From contig DASVCS010000054.1 of the NCBI GenBank assembly GCA_036381495.1, positions 1 to 64,000 of the forward strand: DNA of 64,000 nucleotides, read 5' to 3'. Shown piece after piece: positions 26,801 through 35,310 of this stretch. The position numbers and the translations under genes were made by a program. The notes under the pieces are model-generated. The model was not told where the DNA came from. It saw nothing but the letters and a program-made list of their open reading frames with translations, and did no database searches. Within the stretch, counting starts at the first letter, position 1, and each line of letters begins with the position of its first letter. The stretch comes from DASVCS01 sp036381495. GTDB taxonomy: Bacteria; Gemmatimonadota; Gemmatimonadetes; Longimicrobiales; RSA9.

Positions 26801-27349
26801 ATGTGCCGTCGCACCACGCCGTCGCTACGCATTGCGCTGGCGCTCCCGGCGCTGATCGCGCTCCACGCGAGCCCCGGCGCCGTGCCCGCCGCCGCACAGG
26901 TCGCGGCCCTCGCCGGTCGATTCGCCTACGTCGCGGACGAGAGCGATGACATCGAGCAGGCCATCGATCGGGGTACCGCAGAACTGAACTTCTTCAAGCG
27001 CCCGATCGCGCGCGGTCGGCTGCGCGACGTCAACGCGGCGTACCAGACCGTCGAGATCGAACAAACGAGATCTTCGATCGCGATCGGGTTCGATGGCCAC
27101 CCGCCGATCGTCACCCCCGCCGACGGCGCGCCCATCCGCTGGCGACGCGATGACGGCGAGGTCTTCCGCGTCCGCGCCGAATGGCTGGACGATGCGCTGA
27201 TCCAGGTCTTCACCGCCGATGACGGCCAGCGCGAGAACCTCTACACCCTCGACCCGGATGGCCGCACGCTCCGCATGCGTGTCACCATTACCAGCCGGCA
27301 GCTCCCGGCACCCATCGTCTACACACTCGTCTACCGCCGGGTCGAGTAG
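26801..27349 (+). CDS. Small exported protein of unknown function
   Basis: A 182-residue protein with a signal peptide ending VPAAAQV. The mature part alternates beta strands (IAIGFDGHPPIVTPADG, ENLYTLDPDGRTLRMRVTI) in a lipocalin-like pattern, with an EIEQTRSSIAI strand. I cannot name a family. It lies 80 bases downstream of the porin on the same strand and may share its transcript. Cysteine is absent after cleavage. Confidence 0.78.
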   Translation: MCRRTTPSLRIALALPALIALHASPGAVPAAAQVAALAGRFAYVADESDDIEQAIDRGTAELNFFKRPIARGRLRDVNAAYQTVEIEQTRSSIAIGFDGHPPIVTPADGAPIRWRRDDGEVFRVRAEWLDDALIQVFTADDGQRENLYTLDPDGRTLRMRVTITSRQLPAPIVYTLVYRRVE

Positions 27350-27468
27350 GGGACGCGGACGCCGCTTCACGGGCAGTCCGCCGGATCCGTTCCCCGTGGA
27401 TCGTCGCCGGAGCGCGAGGGGTCCGGGTGGTGGGATGACGCGTTCAGGTGGTTCCGGTATAGCGCGCC

Positions 27469-28128
27469 CTATCCGCGCCGCACCACCGCCACCGCCAGCC
27501 CATCGCGGACCGGGATCACCGTCGAACAGAGATCCTGCGCCGCAGCCAGCTCACGGTTGAACTGATCCACTTCGAGCGCGCCATCGTCCGGCGGCGGCGT
27601 CTCGAGCACGCGACCGCTCCAGAACGCGTTGTCCGCGAGAATCAACCCGCCGGGCCGCACCAGCCGCCGCGCCCAGCGCAGGTAGGCCGGATAGCTCTCC
27701 TTGTCCGCATCGATGAAACAGGCGTCGAACGAGGCCCCCTCATCCGCCAATCCGGCCAGCAGCACACGGGCATCGCCGGACCGGACCTCGATCACGCCCT
27801 CGAGCCCCGCGCGACCGATGAACTCGCGCGCGAGCTCCGCGTGACGCTCGTTGATCTCCAGCGTGAGCACCCGACCCTCCGGCGGCAACGCACGCGCCAT
27901 CCAGATCGCGCTGTAGCCCCCCAACGTGCCGATCTCGAGCACGCGCCGCGCACCCACGGCCGTCAACAACACCTGCAACAGCTTGCCGACCTCCGCCGTG
28001 ATCGAGATCGTCGGCAGCCCGCGACGCTGGATCTCCTCGCGCAACTCGCGCAGCACCACGTCCTCCGGCGCGAAGAGGTCCTCGACGTACGCGGACAAGG
28101 CAGCGGCATCCGGCACACGTTCAGCCAT
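27469..28128 (-). CDS. Class I SAM-dependent O-methyltransferase (catechol type)
   Basis: A 219-residue cytosolic enzyme of methyltransferase family 3. Motif I is EIGTLGGYSA, the acidic loop LTLEINERH binds the SAM ribose, and FIDADKESY and RPGGLILADN hold the metal-ligand Asp and the following Asn. These match catechol/caffeoyl-CoA O-methyltransferases, which use Mg2+. The substrate is unknown. The full length is within the family range, and the ATG at 28128 is the natural start. Confidence 0.92.
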   Translation of the reverse strand: MAERVPDAAALSAYVEDLFAPEDVVLRELREEIQRRGLPTISITAEVGKLLQVLLTAVGARRVLEIGTLGGYSAIWMARALPPEGRVLTLEINERHAELAREFIGRAGLEGVIEVRSGDARVLLAGLADEGASFDACFIDADKESYPAYLRWARRLVRPGGLILADNAFWSGRVLETPPPDDGALEVDQFNRELAAAQDLCSTVIPVRDGLAVAVVRRG

Positions 28129-28140
28129 GATCTCCCTCTT

Positions 28141-28240
28141 TCAGACTAGAGCCGTTGTCGCGTCACTTCGGAGTCGTGGACGCACGCGAACCGAGCGCGA
28201 CGAGCGGCCGCGCGGCTCCGACCTCGCGAGTGAACCGCGC
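28141..28240 (-). repeat. Dispersed ~95-bp intergenic repeat, inverted copy
   Basis: Read on the minus strand, this stretch matches the tandem copies at 38.44-38.68 kb: shared blocks include CCGCGCGGCCGCTCG, GACTCCGAA and TGACGCGAC, ending in CTAG. It lies between the O-methyltransferase start and the aminotransferase stop. Confidence 0.6.
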
Positions 28241-28264
28241 TCGGCATTCTCGCGGCAGACGCCA

Positions 28265-29449
28265 TCACCCGCCCAGCACCGCCGCGATCCGGCGCACACC
28301 CTCCTCGATCGCTTCCTCCGATGCCGCGAACGAGAGACGGATGAAACGGTCATCCCCGAACGCCGCGCCGGGAACCAGCGCCACACCCGCCGTCTCCAGG
28401 ATGTGACGGCACAGCGCCACCGAATCCGGCACCTCACCGCCGTAGAAATCGTCCGCGCGGAAGAAGAGATAGAACGCGCCCTCCGGATACACGTACGAGA
28501 CACCCGGGAGCAACGCGCCGAACCGCTCGAGCAGCAGATCGCGGCGAGTTCGAAATGTCCGGACCATGGCCACGACGGCCTCGGCCTCGAGCGGCTCCGC
28601 GCTGTACGCCGCGATCGCCGCGTGCTGCGCCGGTGTGCTGGCGTTCGACGTCGTCTGGCTCTGGAGCGCGGCCATCGCCGCGGCCAGCTCCGGTTGCGAG
28701 TAGGAGAACCCGATCCGCCACCCCGTCATCGCGAAGGCCTTCGAGGCACCGTTGACGAGGACCATGCGGTCCAGCAGCACGGGATCCAGGTCGAGGAGCC
28801 CCGCGGCGCGCGGCGCGTTGAAGCAGATGCGCGCGTAGATCTCGTCGCTGATGATCCAGAGGTCTCGTTCGGCGGCCCAGCGTGCCACGGCGTCCAGCTC
28901 GGCGGCCGTGTAGACGGAGCCCGTGGGGTTCGAGGGCGAGTTGAGGATCAGGCCGCGGACGCGTTCGTCGTAGACGGCATCCAGCTCGGCGGGCGTGACC
29001 TTGAAGCCCCTTGCACTGTCCGCCCGCACGATGACCGGTTCGGCGCGAGCCAGGTGTACGATCGCGGGATAGCTGGTCCAGTACGGCGCCGGGATGAGCA
29101 CGCGGTCGCCCGGGCCGAAGAGCACGAAGCAGGCATTGAAGAGCGCTTGCTTCGCGCCGGCGGTCACGACCACGCCCGCGGGATCCACGGCCCGGTCGTG
29201 GATGCGGCTCAGCTCCTGCGCGATCGCCTCACGCAGTGCCGGCAGCCCCGGCACAGGGGTGTAATGCGTCTGTCCGCCCTGGATCGCGGCGATCCCGGCC
29301 TGTCCGATGAAGTCCGGCGTCCGGAAGTCCGGCTCGCCGGCGCTCAGGTTGACAATGTCTCGTCCCTCCGCAAGGAGTTGCCGCGCCCGCGCGGCGACGG
29401 CGAGTGTGGCGGAGGGCTCCAGACCCTCGACATTCGGGCTCAGGCGCAC
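28265..29449 (-). CDS. PLP-dependent aspartate aminotransferase, class I/II (AspC/AAT type)
   Basis: A 394-residue fold-type I aminotransferase. It starts at GTG (VRLSPNVEGLEPSATLAV), matching the usual N-terminus of subgroup Ib aspartate aminotransferases. The Schiff-base lysine is Lys237 in NGASKAFAMTGWRIG; NSPSNPTG binds the cofactor and RLSFA carries the substrate-carboxylate Arg. It transfers the amino group of aspartate, or perhaps aromatic or prephenate substrates, to 2-oxoglutarate. The longer open frame upstream has other composition and is not coding. Confidence 0.93.
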   Translation of the reverse strand: MRLSPNVEGLEPSATLAVAARARQLLAEGRDIVNLSAGEPDFRTPDFIGQAGIAAIQGGQTHYTPVPGLPALREAIAQELSRIHDRAVDPAGVVVTAGAKQALFNACFVLFGPGDRVLIPAPYWTSYPAIVHLARAEPVIVRADSARGFKVTPAELDAVYDERVRGLILNSPSNPTGSVYTAAELDAVARWAAERDLWIISDEIYARICFNAPRAAGLLDLDPVLLDRMVLVNGASKAFAMTGWRIGFSYSQPELAAAMAALQSQTTSNASTPAQHAAIAAYSAEPLEAEAVVAMVRTFRTRRDLLLERFGALLPGVSYVYPEGAFYLFFRADDFYGGEVPDSVALCRHILETAGVALVPGAAFGDDRFIRLSFAASEEAIEEGVRRIAAVLGG

Positions 29450-29492
29450 GGTCGGTTCCAGCGTCCGGGTCCATACCAGCGGCCGGTACCAT

Positions 29493-29504
29493 CGTACCGG
29501 TACG
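29493..29504. promoter_or_regulatory. Perfect 12-bp palindrome upstream of the aminotransferase
   Basis: CGTACCGGTACG is a perfect palindrome 44 bases before the GTG start, with partial copies (GGTACC) next to it. It could be an operator; no regulator is known. Confidence 0.35.
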
Positions 29505-29853
29505 GATCGCGGGCCAATATGATGGCGCCGCGGTGGCCGGACAAGCGCTCCGGTGCGCGGCGGCGCCGCCTCTCCATACCACGGCCGGCCATGCTTGCAC
29601 ACGCCGCCGCCGCCGTCCAGATTGTCGCCTCGGATCGCGAACCGCGGGCGCAGGCGGCCGACCGCGGGCTCGATGAAGCAGAGCCCGGGCCGGCCGGCAC
29701 CAGCCCGCGCGGCCGGGACACCCGGCCGCGGGCAGGCGCGCGCAACGGGCCGAATCCCATGTGGAAACCGTTGCGGCGCACCCGGTGCCCGCGCCGCGGG
29801 AACTCGCGACCCGCATTCACCCAAGGACGAAACGACAGGACGCTTGCCCGACC

Positions 29854-30138
29854 ATGGCCCGTTACGAGCGCATGACCGCGACCGGCACCCGCGAGGTGCT
29901 GCGCACCGCCGAAGAGATCCTGACCGCGCGGCTGCCGATCGAGAAGGTCGCCGAGGACCGCCACTCGATCACGCTGCGTGGCGGCGATGGCGAAGTCCGC
30001 ATCGAGGCGCACCGACACGGCGTCGACACGGTCGTCCACGCCACCACGGATCAGCTCCGCACCTCCCGGCTCGACCTCGAGACGCAGTACTTCCTGAACA
30101 AGCTCCCGTACCAGCCCGGCGACGTGCCCGGCCGGTAG
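29854..30138 (+). CDS. Small conserved-looking hypothetical protein
   Basis: A 94-residue cytosolic protein (MARYERMTATGTREVL start). It has a beta-rich middle (HSITLRGGDGEVRIEAHRHG) and an ordered C-terminus (LETQYFLNKLPYQPGDVPGR). The pattern looks like a folded domain rather than a shadow frame, and the reading frame has good codon composition. I cannot assign a family. It converges with the symporter gene across 18 bases. Confidence 0.7.
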   Translation: MARYERMTATGTREVLRTAEEILTARLPIEKVAEDRHSITLRGGDGEVRIEAHRHGVDTVVHATTDQLRTSRLDLETQYFLNKLPYQPGDVPGR

Positions 30139-30156
30139 CGCGGGCGCGTCCCGGCA

Positions 30157-31596
30157 TCACATCTCGGAGTCCTCGACCGCCAACCCTTCGGTGACCGGGA
30201 CCTCGCCCCGGCGCAGCTCGATGAAGCTCCGGGTCTCGCGTGCCACCACACCGGACAGCAGGAGCAGGCCGACCAGGTTGGGCATCGCCATGGCGCCGTT
30301 CATCACGTCGCTGAACGCCCACACCACGCTGAACCCGCCCACGTCGTCGAGCTGGAGAACCGCCGCGCCGGTGAATGCACCGGCCACGAACAGGATGCGG
30401 TACGGCCCGATCGCGCGCGCGCCGAGCAGGAATTCGATCGCCCGCTCGCCGTAGTACGCCCAGCCGAGGAGGGTGGAGAAGGCGAAGAACGCCAGGCCGA
30501 GCGCCACGATGGCGCCGCCCCAGTTGCCGGGTAGCCCGGTCCGGAACGCGGCGGCGGTCAGCGGCGCGCCGGTCAGCGCCTGCCCCGTCGTCGGATCGAC
30601 CTTCATCCACGCACCCGTCGCGATGATCGCGAATCCGGTGATCGAGCAGACGATGATGGTGTCGATGAAGGTCTGCGTCATCGAGACGAGCGCCTGGCTG
30701 GCCGGGACACGCGTCTGCGCCGCGGCCGCGGCGATCCCGCCGGTGCCGAGCCCCGATTCGTTCGAGAAGATGCCCCGCGCCAGCCCCCAGCGCATGGCGT
30801 CGCGCACCGTGGCGCCGAGGAACCCGCCGGTCGCGGCCGTCGGAGAGAATGCGTCCGAGAAGACGAACAACGCGATGGCCGGGATCCCGCGCCAGTTGAT
30901 GGCCAGGACGACGAGCCCGCCGGCCAGGTAGAAGAGGATCATGAACGGGACGAAGAGTGCCGTCACCCGCCCGATGCTGCGGATCCCGCCCAGGATCACC
31001 AGCCCGGCGAGCACGGCGATCACGCCACCGGTCCAGACCGGCGGTACGCCGAACGAACCGTGCAGCGCGTCCGCCACCGAGTTGGACTGCACCATGTTGC
31101 CGATGCCGAAGGCGGCGAGCGCCGCGAAGAGGGCGAAGAGGAAGCCGAGCATCTTGCCGGCGCGGCCGCCCACGCCGCGGGAGAGGTAGTACATGGGTCC
31201 GCCGGCCATGTTGCCGCGGCGATCGACCTCGCGGTAGCGGACGCCGAGGACCGCTTCCGAGTACTTGGTCGCCATCCCGAACAGGCCGGTGACCCACATC
31301 CAGAAGAGCGCGCCCGGCCCGCCCGCTGCGATCGCCGTGGCCACGCCGGCAATGTTGCCGACGCCGACCGTCGCGGCGAGTGCGGTCATCAACGCCTGGA
31401 AATGGGAGATGTCGCCGTCGGCGCCCTCTTCCCTCCGCTGCACGAGTGCCAGCCAGAGCGAGTGCTTCAGCTCACGGAACTGGATCCCGCGCAACAGGAA
31501 CGTGAGATAGACCCCCGTCCCGAGGAGCAGGATGATCGTAGGGACGCCCCAGACGACGTCGCTTGCCGAACCGAGCCAGTACTCCAGGGATTCCAT
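30157..31596 (-). CDS. Sodium:alanine/amino-acid symporter, AGCS family
   Basis: A 479-residue inner-membrane transporter with about eleven transmembrane helices. The N-terminus ([20 protein letters not shown]), the [20 protein letters not shown] signature and GPMYYLSRG identify the AGCS (DagA/AlsT) family, which imports alanine or glycine with Na+. Length is normal. The start is at 31596; the upstream AAGGCGGTG may serve as ribosome binding site. It stands alone, with divergent transcription of the helicase-like gene. Confidence 0.93.
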   Translation of the reverse strand: MESLEYWLGSASDVVWGVPTIILLLGTGVYLTFLLRGIQFRELKHSLWLALVQRREEGADGDISHFQALMTALAATVGVGNIAGVATAIAAGGPGALFWMWVTGLFGMATKYSEAVLGVRYREVDRRGNMAGGPMYYLSRGVGGRAGKMLGFLFALFAALAAFGIGNMVQSNSVADALHGSFGVPPVWTGGVIAVLAGLVILGGIRSIGRVTALFVPFMILFYLAGGLVVLAINWRGIPAIALFVFSDAFSPTAATGGFLGATVRDAMRWGLARGIFSNESGLGTGGIAAAAAQTRVPASQALVSMTQTFIDTIIVCSITGFAIIATGAWMKVDPTTGQALTGAPLTAAAFRTGLPGNWGGAIVALGLAFFAFSTLLGWAYYGERAIEFLLGARAIGPYRILFVAGAFTGAAVLQLDDVGGFSVVWAFSDVMNGAMAMPNLVGLLLLSGVVARETRSFIELRRGEVPVTEGLAVEDSEM

Positions 31597-31647
31597 ACGG
31601 TCACCGCCTTCATGCGCCGTGCACGAACCGGGCCGTGGCCGCATGGC

Positions 31648-31676
31648 TGGGCAGCGAACTCGCGACCCCGTATATT
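31648..31676 (+). promoter_or_regulatory. Candidate sigma-70-type promoter of the helicase-like gene
   Basis: TGGGCA, 17 bases, then TATATT. The -10 match is good and the -35 is four of six. It would give a leader of about 28 bases before the ATG at 31711. Confidence 0.4.
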
Positions 31677-31710
31677 CCCGCCGACCTGATCACGAGAGAG
31701 CGGAGTCGGC

Positions 31711-33255
31711 ATGGACGGGAGGTTCGATGAGCTGGGCCTGAGGGCCGAGCTCGTGACGGCGGCGGAAACAGCGGGGTACGACGCACCGACGGCATTGCAG
31801 CGGGCGGCGATCCCGGTCTTGCGGCGCGGGGGGAACGCGGTGCTCCACGCATCGGCCGGTGCCGGCCTGGTCGCGGCCTACGGCCTCGCGCTGCTGGACC
31901 GGCTGGCCGACGGCGCGCCGGAGGCCGATGCCCGGCCGCGAGCGCTCGTCCTGGTGCCCACGCCGGAATCGGCATCCCGGACCGGTGCATCGCTGGCGCG
32001 CCTGGCCGGCGCGGTCGCAGTCCAGGTGGCCGCCGCGGCGCCGGGATGGCCCCGCACCGCCGGCACGGCGGACATCGTCGTCGCCACGCCCGCCACGGCC
32101 CTCGCCGATGTCCACGCCGCACGCCTCAAGCTCGCCGGCGTGCAGACGCTCGTGCTGGACGGCCTCGCGGCGCTCTTCGAGTTCGGCGCGCAGGAGGCCA
32201 TCGAGACGCTGACGACGTCGATCCCCCGCGAGTCGCAACGCGTCGTGGCCACGGCCGAGGCGACGGCGGACGTCGAGAGCTACATCGAGCGGCACGTCCG
32301 CAGAGCGCTGCGCATCCCCGCCGGCCGCGCGGAGGGTCCGGCCGAGCCGGAGCGCACCATCGAGTACGCCGTCGCGCCGGAATCCGCCAAACTCGATACC
32401 CTCGCCATCCTCCTCGCCGACCGCGAGCCCACGGCCGAGACGGTGGTCTGCTGTCGGAACGCGGAACGCGCCGCCGCAGTGGCCGACGCACTCGCGCTCC
32501 GCGGCTTCCCCGCCGGCACGCCCGGCGCCGGCACACCGATCACGGTCACGCCGCCCGCGCCGGCCGGCGGGGATGCGGCCCCCGTCATCTCGTACGACGT
32601 CCCGTTCGATGCCGAGACGCTCGCCGCGCGCCACGCGGGCGGCGGCGGCATCGTCCTGGTCTCGCCGCGCGAACTCCCGCACCTCCGCACCATTGCGGGA
32701 CGCGCCGGCATCGGGCTCGTCGCCCGCACGCCGGAACGCATCCCCACGCCCGCGCGCGACGAGATCGCCGCGTTCCGCACGCGACTCCGCCGCGCCCTGG
32801 TCGAGGAAGATATCGGCGCACAGATCCTCGTCCTCGAACCGCTCCTCGGCGAGTTCAGCGCCGCCGAGGTCGCCGCCGCCGCCAGCGCGCTGCTCCGGCG
32901 CCGCGCGCCCGCGCCCGAACCGCCCGCCGCGCCGGCCGGCATCGCGCCACCGCCACCACCCTTCGTCCGCCTCTTCGTCGGCATCGGCCATCGCGACGGC
33001 GTCCGACCCGGCGACCTCGTCGGCGCCATCACCGGAGAGGCGAACGTGCCGGGCTCCGATGTCGGGCGCATCGAGATCCGGGACAACTTCTCGATCGTCG
33101 AAGTCGCGAGCGCTTCGGCCGGGCGCATCATCGAGGCCTTGAACGGCGTCACCCTGAAGGGCAGGAGTCTCCGCGTCGACTACGATCGCCGGCCCACCAC
33201 CGGCGGCGGTGGCGCACGCGCCGGCGAGCGCGGCCGGCGACGGCCCACGCCGTGA
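31711..33255 (+). CDS. DEAD-box-like protein with lost ATPase motifs and a DbpA RNA-binding domain
   Basis: A 514-residue protein laid out like DEAD-box RNA helicases of the DbpA/CsdA group. The Q-motif Gln and Ia (LVLVPTPES) and Ib (IVVATPAT) motifs are recognisable. Motif I is ASAGAGLV (47-54), with Leu53 and Val54 in place of Lys and Thr. Motif II is VLDGLA (Asp150-Gly-Leu-Ala) in place of DEAD. Motif III is ATAEA. It therefore cannot be expected to hydrolyse ATP. The C-terminus (about residue 415-490) is an intact DbpA-type RNA-binding fold (FVRLFVGIGHRDGVRPGDLV), followed by a basic tail. Likely an RNA-binding, helicase-derived protein acting on ribosomal RNA (inference). Confidence 0.85.
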   Translation: MDGRFDELGLRAELVTAAETAGYDAPTALQRAAIPVLRRGGNAVLHASAGAGLVAAYGLALLDRLADGAPEADARPRALVLVPTPESASRTGASLARLAGAVAVQVAAAAPGWPRTAGTADIVVATPATALADVHAARLKLAGVQTLVLDGLAALFEFGAQEAIETLTTSIPRESQRVVATAEATADVESYIERHVRRALRIPAGRAEGPAEPERTIEYAVAPESAKLDTLAILLADREPTAETVVCCRNAERAAAVADALALRGFPAGTPGAGTPITVTPPAPAGGDAAPVISYDVPFDAETLAARHAGGGGIVLVSPRELPHLRTIAGRAGIGLVARTPERIPTPARDEIAAFRTRLRRALVEEDIGAQILVLEPLLGEFSAAEVAAAASALLRRRAPAPEPPAAPAGIAPPPPPFVRLFVGIGHRDGVRPGDLVGAITGEANVPGSDVGRIEIRDNFSIVEVASASAGRIIEALNGVTLKGRSLRVDYDRRPTTGGGGARAGERGRRRPTP

Positions 33256-33273
33256 GCACACCCCCCGATGCGC

Positions 33274-33308
33274 GAGAGCCGCGCCCCCACTCGGAGGGCG
33301 CGGCTCTC
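33274..33308. terminator. Bidirectional stem-loop between convergent genes
   Basis: A perfect 13-bp stem (GAGAGCCGCGCCC and its complement) with a nine-base loop lies between the converging helicase-like and HU genes. There is no T-run on either side, so it is a GC-rich hairpin rather than a textbook intrinsic terminator. Confidence 0.7.
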
Positions 33309-33333
33309 AGGGTCGCGCGGAAAGCTGAGCGTC

Positions 33334-33621
33334 CTACTTCTTGATCGAATCCTTCAAACCCTTGCCCGGCCGGAACGACGGGCTGGTCGTCGGACCGATG
33401 CGGATCTCCGCGCCCGTCCGCGGATTGCGGCCGGTCCGCGCCTTGCGCTTCCGCGTCTCGAACGTGCCGAATCCCGTGATCTGCACCTTGTCCCCGCGAC
33501 GCAGTGCCTGCGCAATGACGCCGCCGCTCGCACCGAACAGCGCATCCACCGCCCGCTGCGCATCCGCCTTGGACAGCTTCGCCCTGTTCGCCAGGTTCTG
33601 GACCAGTTCCGACTTGTTCAT
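33334..33621 (-). CDS. HU-family DNA-binding protein
   Basis: A 95-residue histone-like protein. N-terminal helices (MNKSELVQNLANRAKLSKADAQ) are followed by the beta-arm signature GFGTFETRKRKARTGRNPRTG and the tail PSFRPGKGLKD, matching HU/IHF. It bends and compacts DNA as a dimer. Arm residues are intact, including the Pro in RNPRTG. GAGGAGCGAG lies just upstream of the ATG. Confidence 0.96.
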   Translation of the reverse strand: MNKSELVQNLANRAKLSKADAQRAVDALFGASGGVIAQALRRGDKVQITGFGTFETRKRKARTGRNPRTGAEIRIGPTTSPSFRPGKGLKDSIKK

Positions 33622-33930
33622 GGCCTCGCTCCTCGTGAGGGTAACACCTTTGTGACCGGACTACTCGCCCGCGCCGATGCGGGCGGCGCACTGCGCGTAT
33701 CGCCCCGCGACCCCGGGACATCCGAGCCGGAGATCCGCTCTTGCGCGACTCCCCCCGCCGCTGCGAAGTTGCCGTCGCAATGCCGCGGCGGCACGGCTCG
33801 GCCGTCCACGTGACCACAAATTTCGCCAATAGAGTAGAGCGGTCCGCCGGGCACGTCAAGAGAGTTGTCTACGGCTGGGCGGAAAAATCAGGCCACCACC
33901 GGGCGCTACTTCACCGAAAAATTATCAATC
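33622..33930. other. Divergent intergenic region between HU and histidine kinase
   Basis: About 309 bases with locally AT-rich stretches (CACAAATTTCGCCAATAGAG near 33.81 kb and AAAAATTATCAATCG near 33.92 kb) that stand out from the GC-rich background and probably carry promoters. No defined -35/-10 pair or gene is seen. Confidence 0.45.
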
Positions 33931-35298
33931 GTGAATCGCCGATCCCCGATCCGAGCCGACGACAGCGCCGCGACCGTTCCGCTGGAATCGTTGCAGCGAC
34001 GAGAGTTAGAAATCGTACGTGAAGTCGCGCACGCATTCCTCACGGCAACGCAGCCCCTGGAAGTTTACCGACTCGCGCTCGCCCGCGTGACACCGCTCGT
34101 CGAGGCACGCTTCAGCTCGGTGTTCCTCCGCGATTCGGCGGATCACGACCTGCTCCGCCTCGTCTGCGCCCAGAACTGGCCGCAGTCGTCCGCGCGTTTC
34201 CTCAGCCAGCTCCGGATCCGCGTCGGACGTGGGCCGACCGGGCGGGCCGTCGCGCTCGGCGAGGCCGTCGCCGTCGAGGACGTGTTCGCCGATCCGGCGT
34301 TCCGCGAATGGTGGGGTCCGGCCCGCGAACTCGGGTTCGTCTCGCTGATCACGTTGCCGCTCGAAGTGCACGGCGAGGTCGCCGGCGCGCTCAGCTTCTA
34401 CTTCGACGCCCCGCACGTCTACGGTGAGGAGGAGCAACGGCTGCTGGCACTGGTCGCGGCGCAGATCGCCGCGACCGCGGAGCGCGCCCACCTGATCGAG
34501 GACCTGCGCGACGCCAACGAACGGCTGCGCCGCCAGAACGAGGAACTGACCCGCCGCGTGGCCGAAGCCGAAGAGGCGCGCCGATTGAAAAACGAGTTCC
34601 TGGCCAACGTGAGCCACGAACTCCGCACGCCGCTCACTGCCGTGCTCGGCTACACGTATCTCCTCTCGGCCGGGCTCGCGGGGCCGATCACGGATGAACA
34701 GCGCGCGGCGCTCTCGAAGATCGACCACAGCGCCGGCCTGCTGCTCCGCCTCATCACGGACCTGCTCGAGCTCTCCGACCTGAAGCTCGGCCGTGCAACG
34801 ATCGCGGAATCGACCGAAGAGGCCGTCGAACTCGCGCAGCGCGCGGCCGAACGCGTCGGCCCCGCGCCAGACGGCATCACCTTCCGCGTCCTCTCCGCCG
34901 ACGGCCGCCTCGCCATCAGGACGGATCCCGCCAAGGTTCTCAAGATCCTCGAAAACCTGATCTCGAACGCCTTCAAGTTCACCGCCAGCGGCGAGGTCAC
35001 CGTCACGGTCCGCCGCAAGGAGGCACGGCAACCGCGCGCAGCCGCCTCCGCGCAGTGGGTGGTCCAGGACACCGGGATCGGCATCCGGCCCGAAGACATC
35101 GCGGGAATCTTCGATGAATTCCGCCAGGTCGACGGCTCGTCGACGCGTCTCTACGGCGGCACCGGCCTCGGGCTCGCCCTCTCGCTCCGGCTCGCCCACC
35201 TGCTCGGTGGCGAGATCCACGTCGAAAGCGAACCCGGCCGCGGCTCCACATTCACCCTCGAGCTTCCGCTCGAACGCGAGCCGCCGCCCACCAAGTAG
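33931..35298 (+). CDS. GAF-domain sensor histidine kinase
   Basis: A kinase of about 455 residues with no membrane helix. A GAF domain (about 25-175) is followed by a coiled coil and the phosphoacceptor H-box FLANVSHELRTPL with His229. The HATPase domain has the N-box NLISNAFKF, G1 DTGIGI and G2 GGTGLGLAL. All catalytic motifs are intact. It presumably senses a cytosolic ligand or redox state through the GAF domain. No response regulator gene is adjacent, so it is an orphan kinase. The start is uncertain: GTG at 33931 is used, but the frame is open from a TTG at 33865 in AT-rich DNA that looks non-coding. It ends 12 bases from the convergent aspartase gene. Confidence 0.9.
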   Translation: MNRRSPIRADDSAATVPLESLQRRELEIVREVAHAFLTATQPLEVYRLALARVTPLVEARFSSVFLRDSADHDLLRLVCAQNWPQSSARFLSQLRIRVGRGPTGRAVALGEAVAVEDVFADPAFREWWGPARELGFVSLITLPLEVHGEVAGALSFYFDAPHVYGEEEQRLLALVAAQIAATAERAHLIEDLRDANERLRRQNEELTRRVAEAEEARRLKNEFLANVSHELRTPLTAVLGYTYLLSAGLAGPITDEQRAALSKIDHSAGLLLRLITDLLELSDLKLGRATIAESTEEAVELAQRAAERVGPAPDGITFRVLSADGRLAIRTDPAKVLKILENLISNAFKFTASGEVTVTVRRKEARQPRAAASAQWVVQDTGIGIRPEDIAGIFDEFRQVDGSSTRLYGGTGLGLALSLRLAHLLGGEIHVESEPGRGSTFTLELPLEREPPPTK

Positions 35299-35310
35299 CG
35301 GACACCGCCG

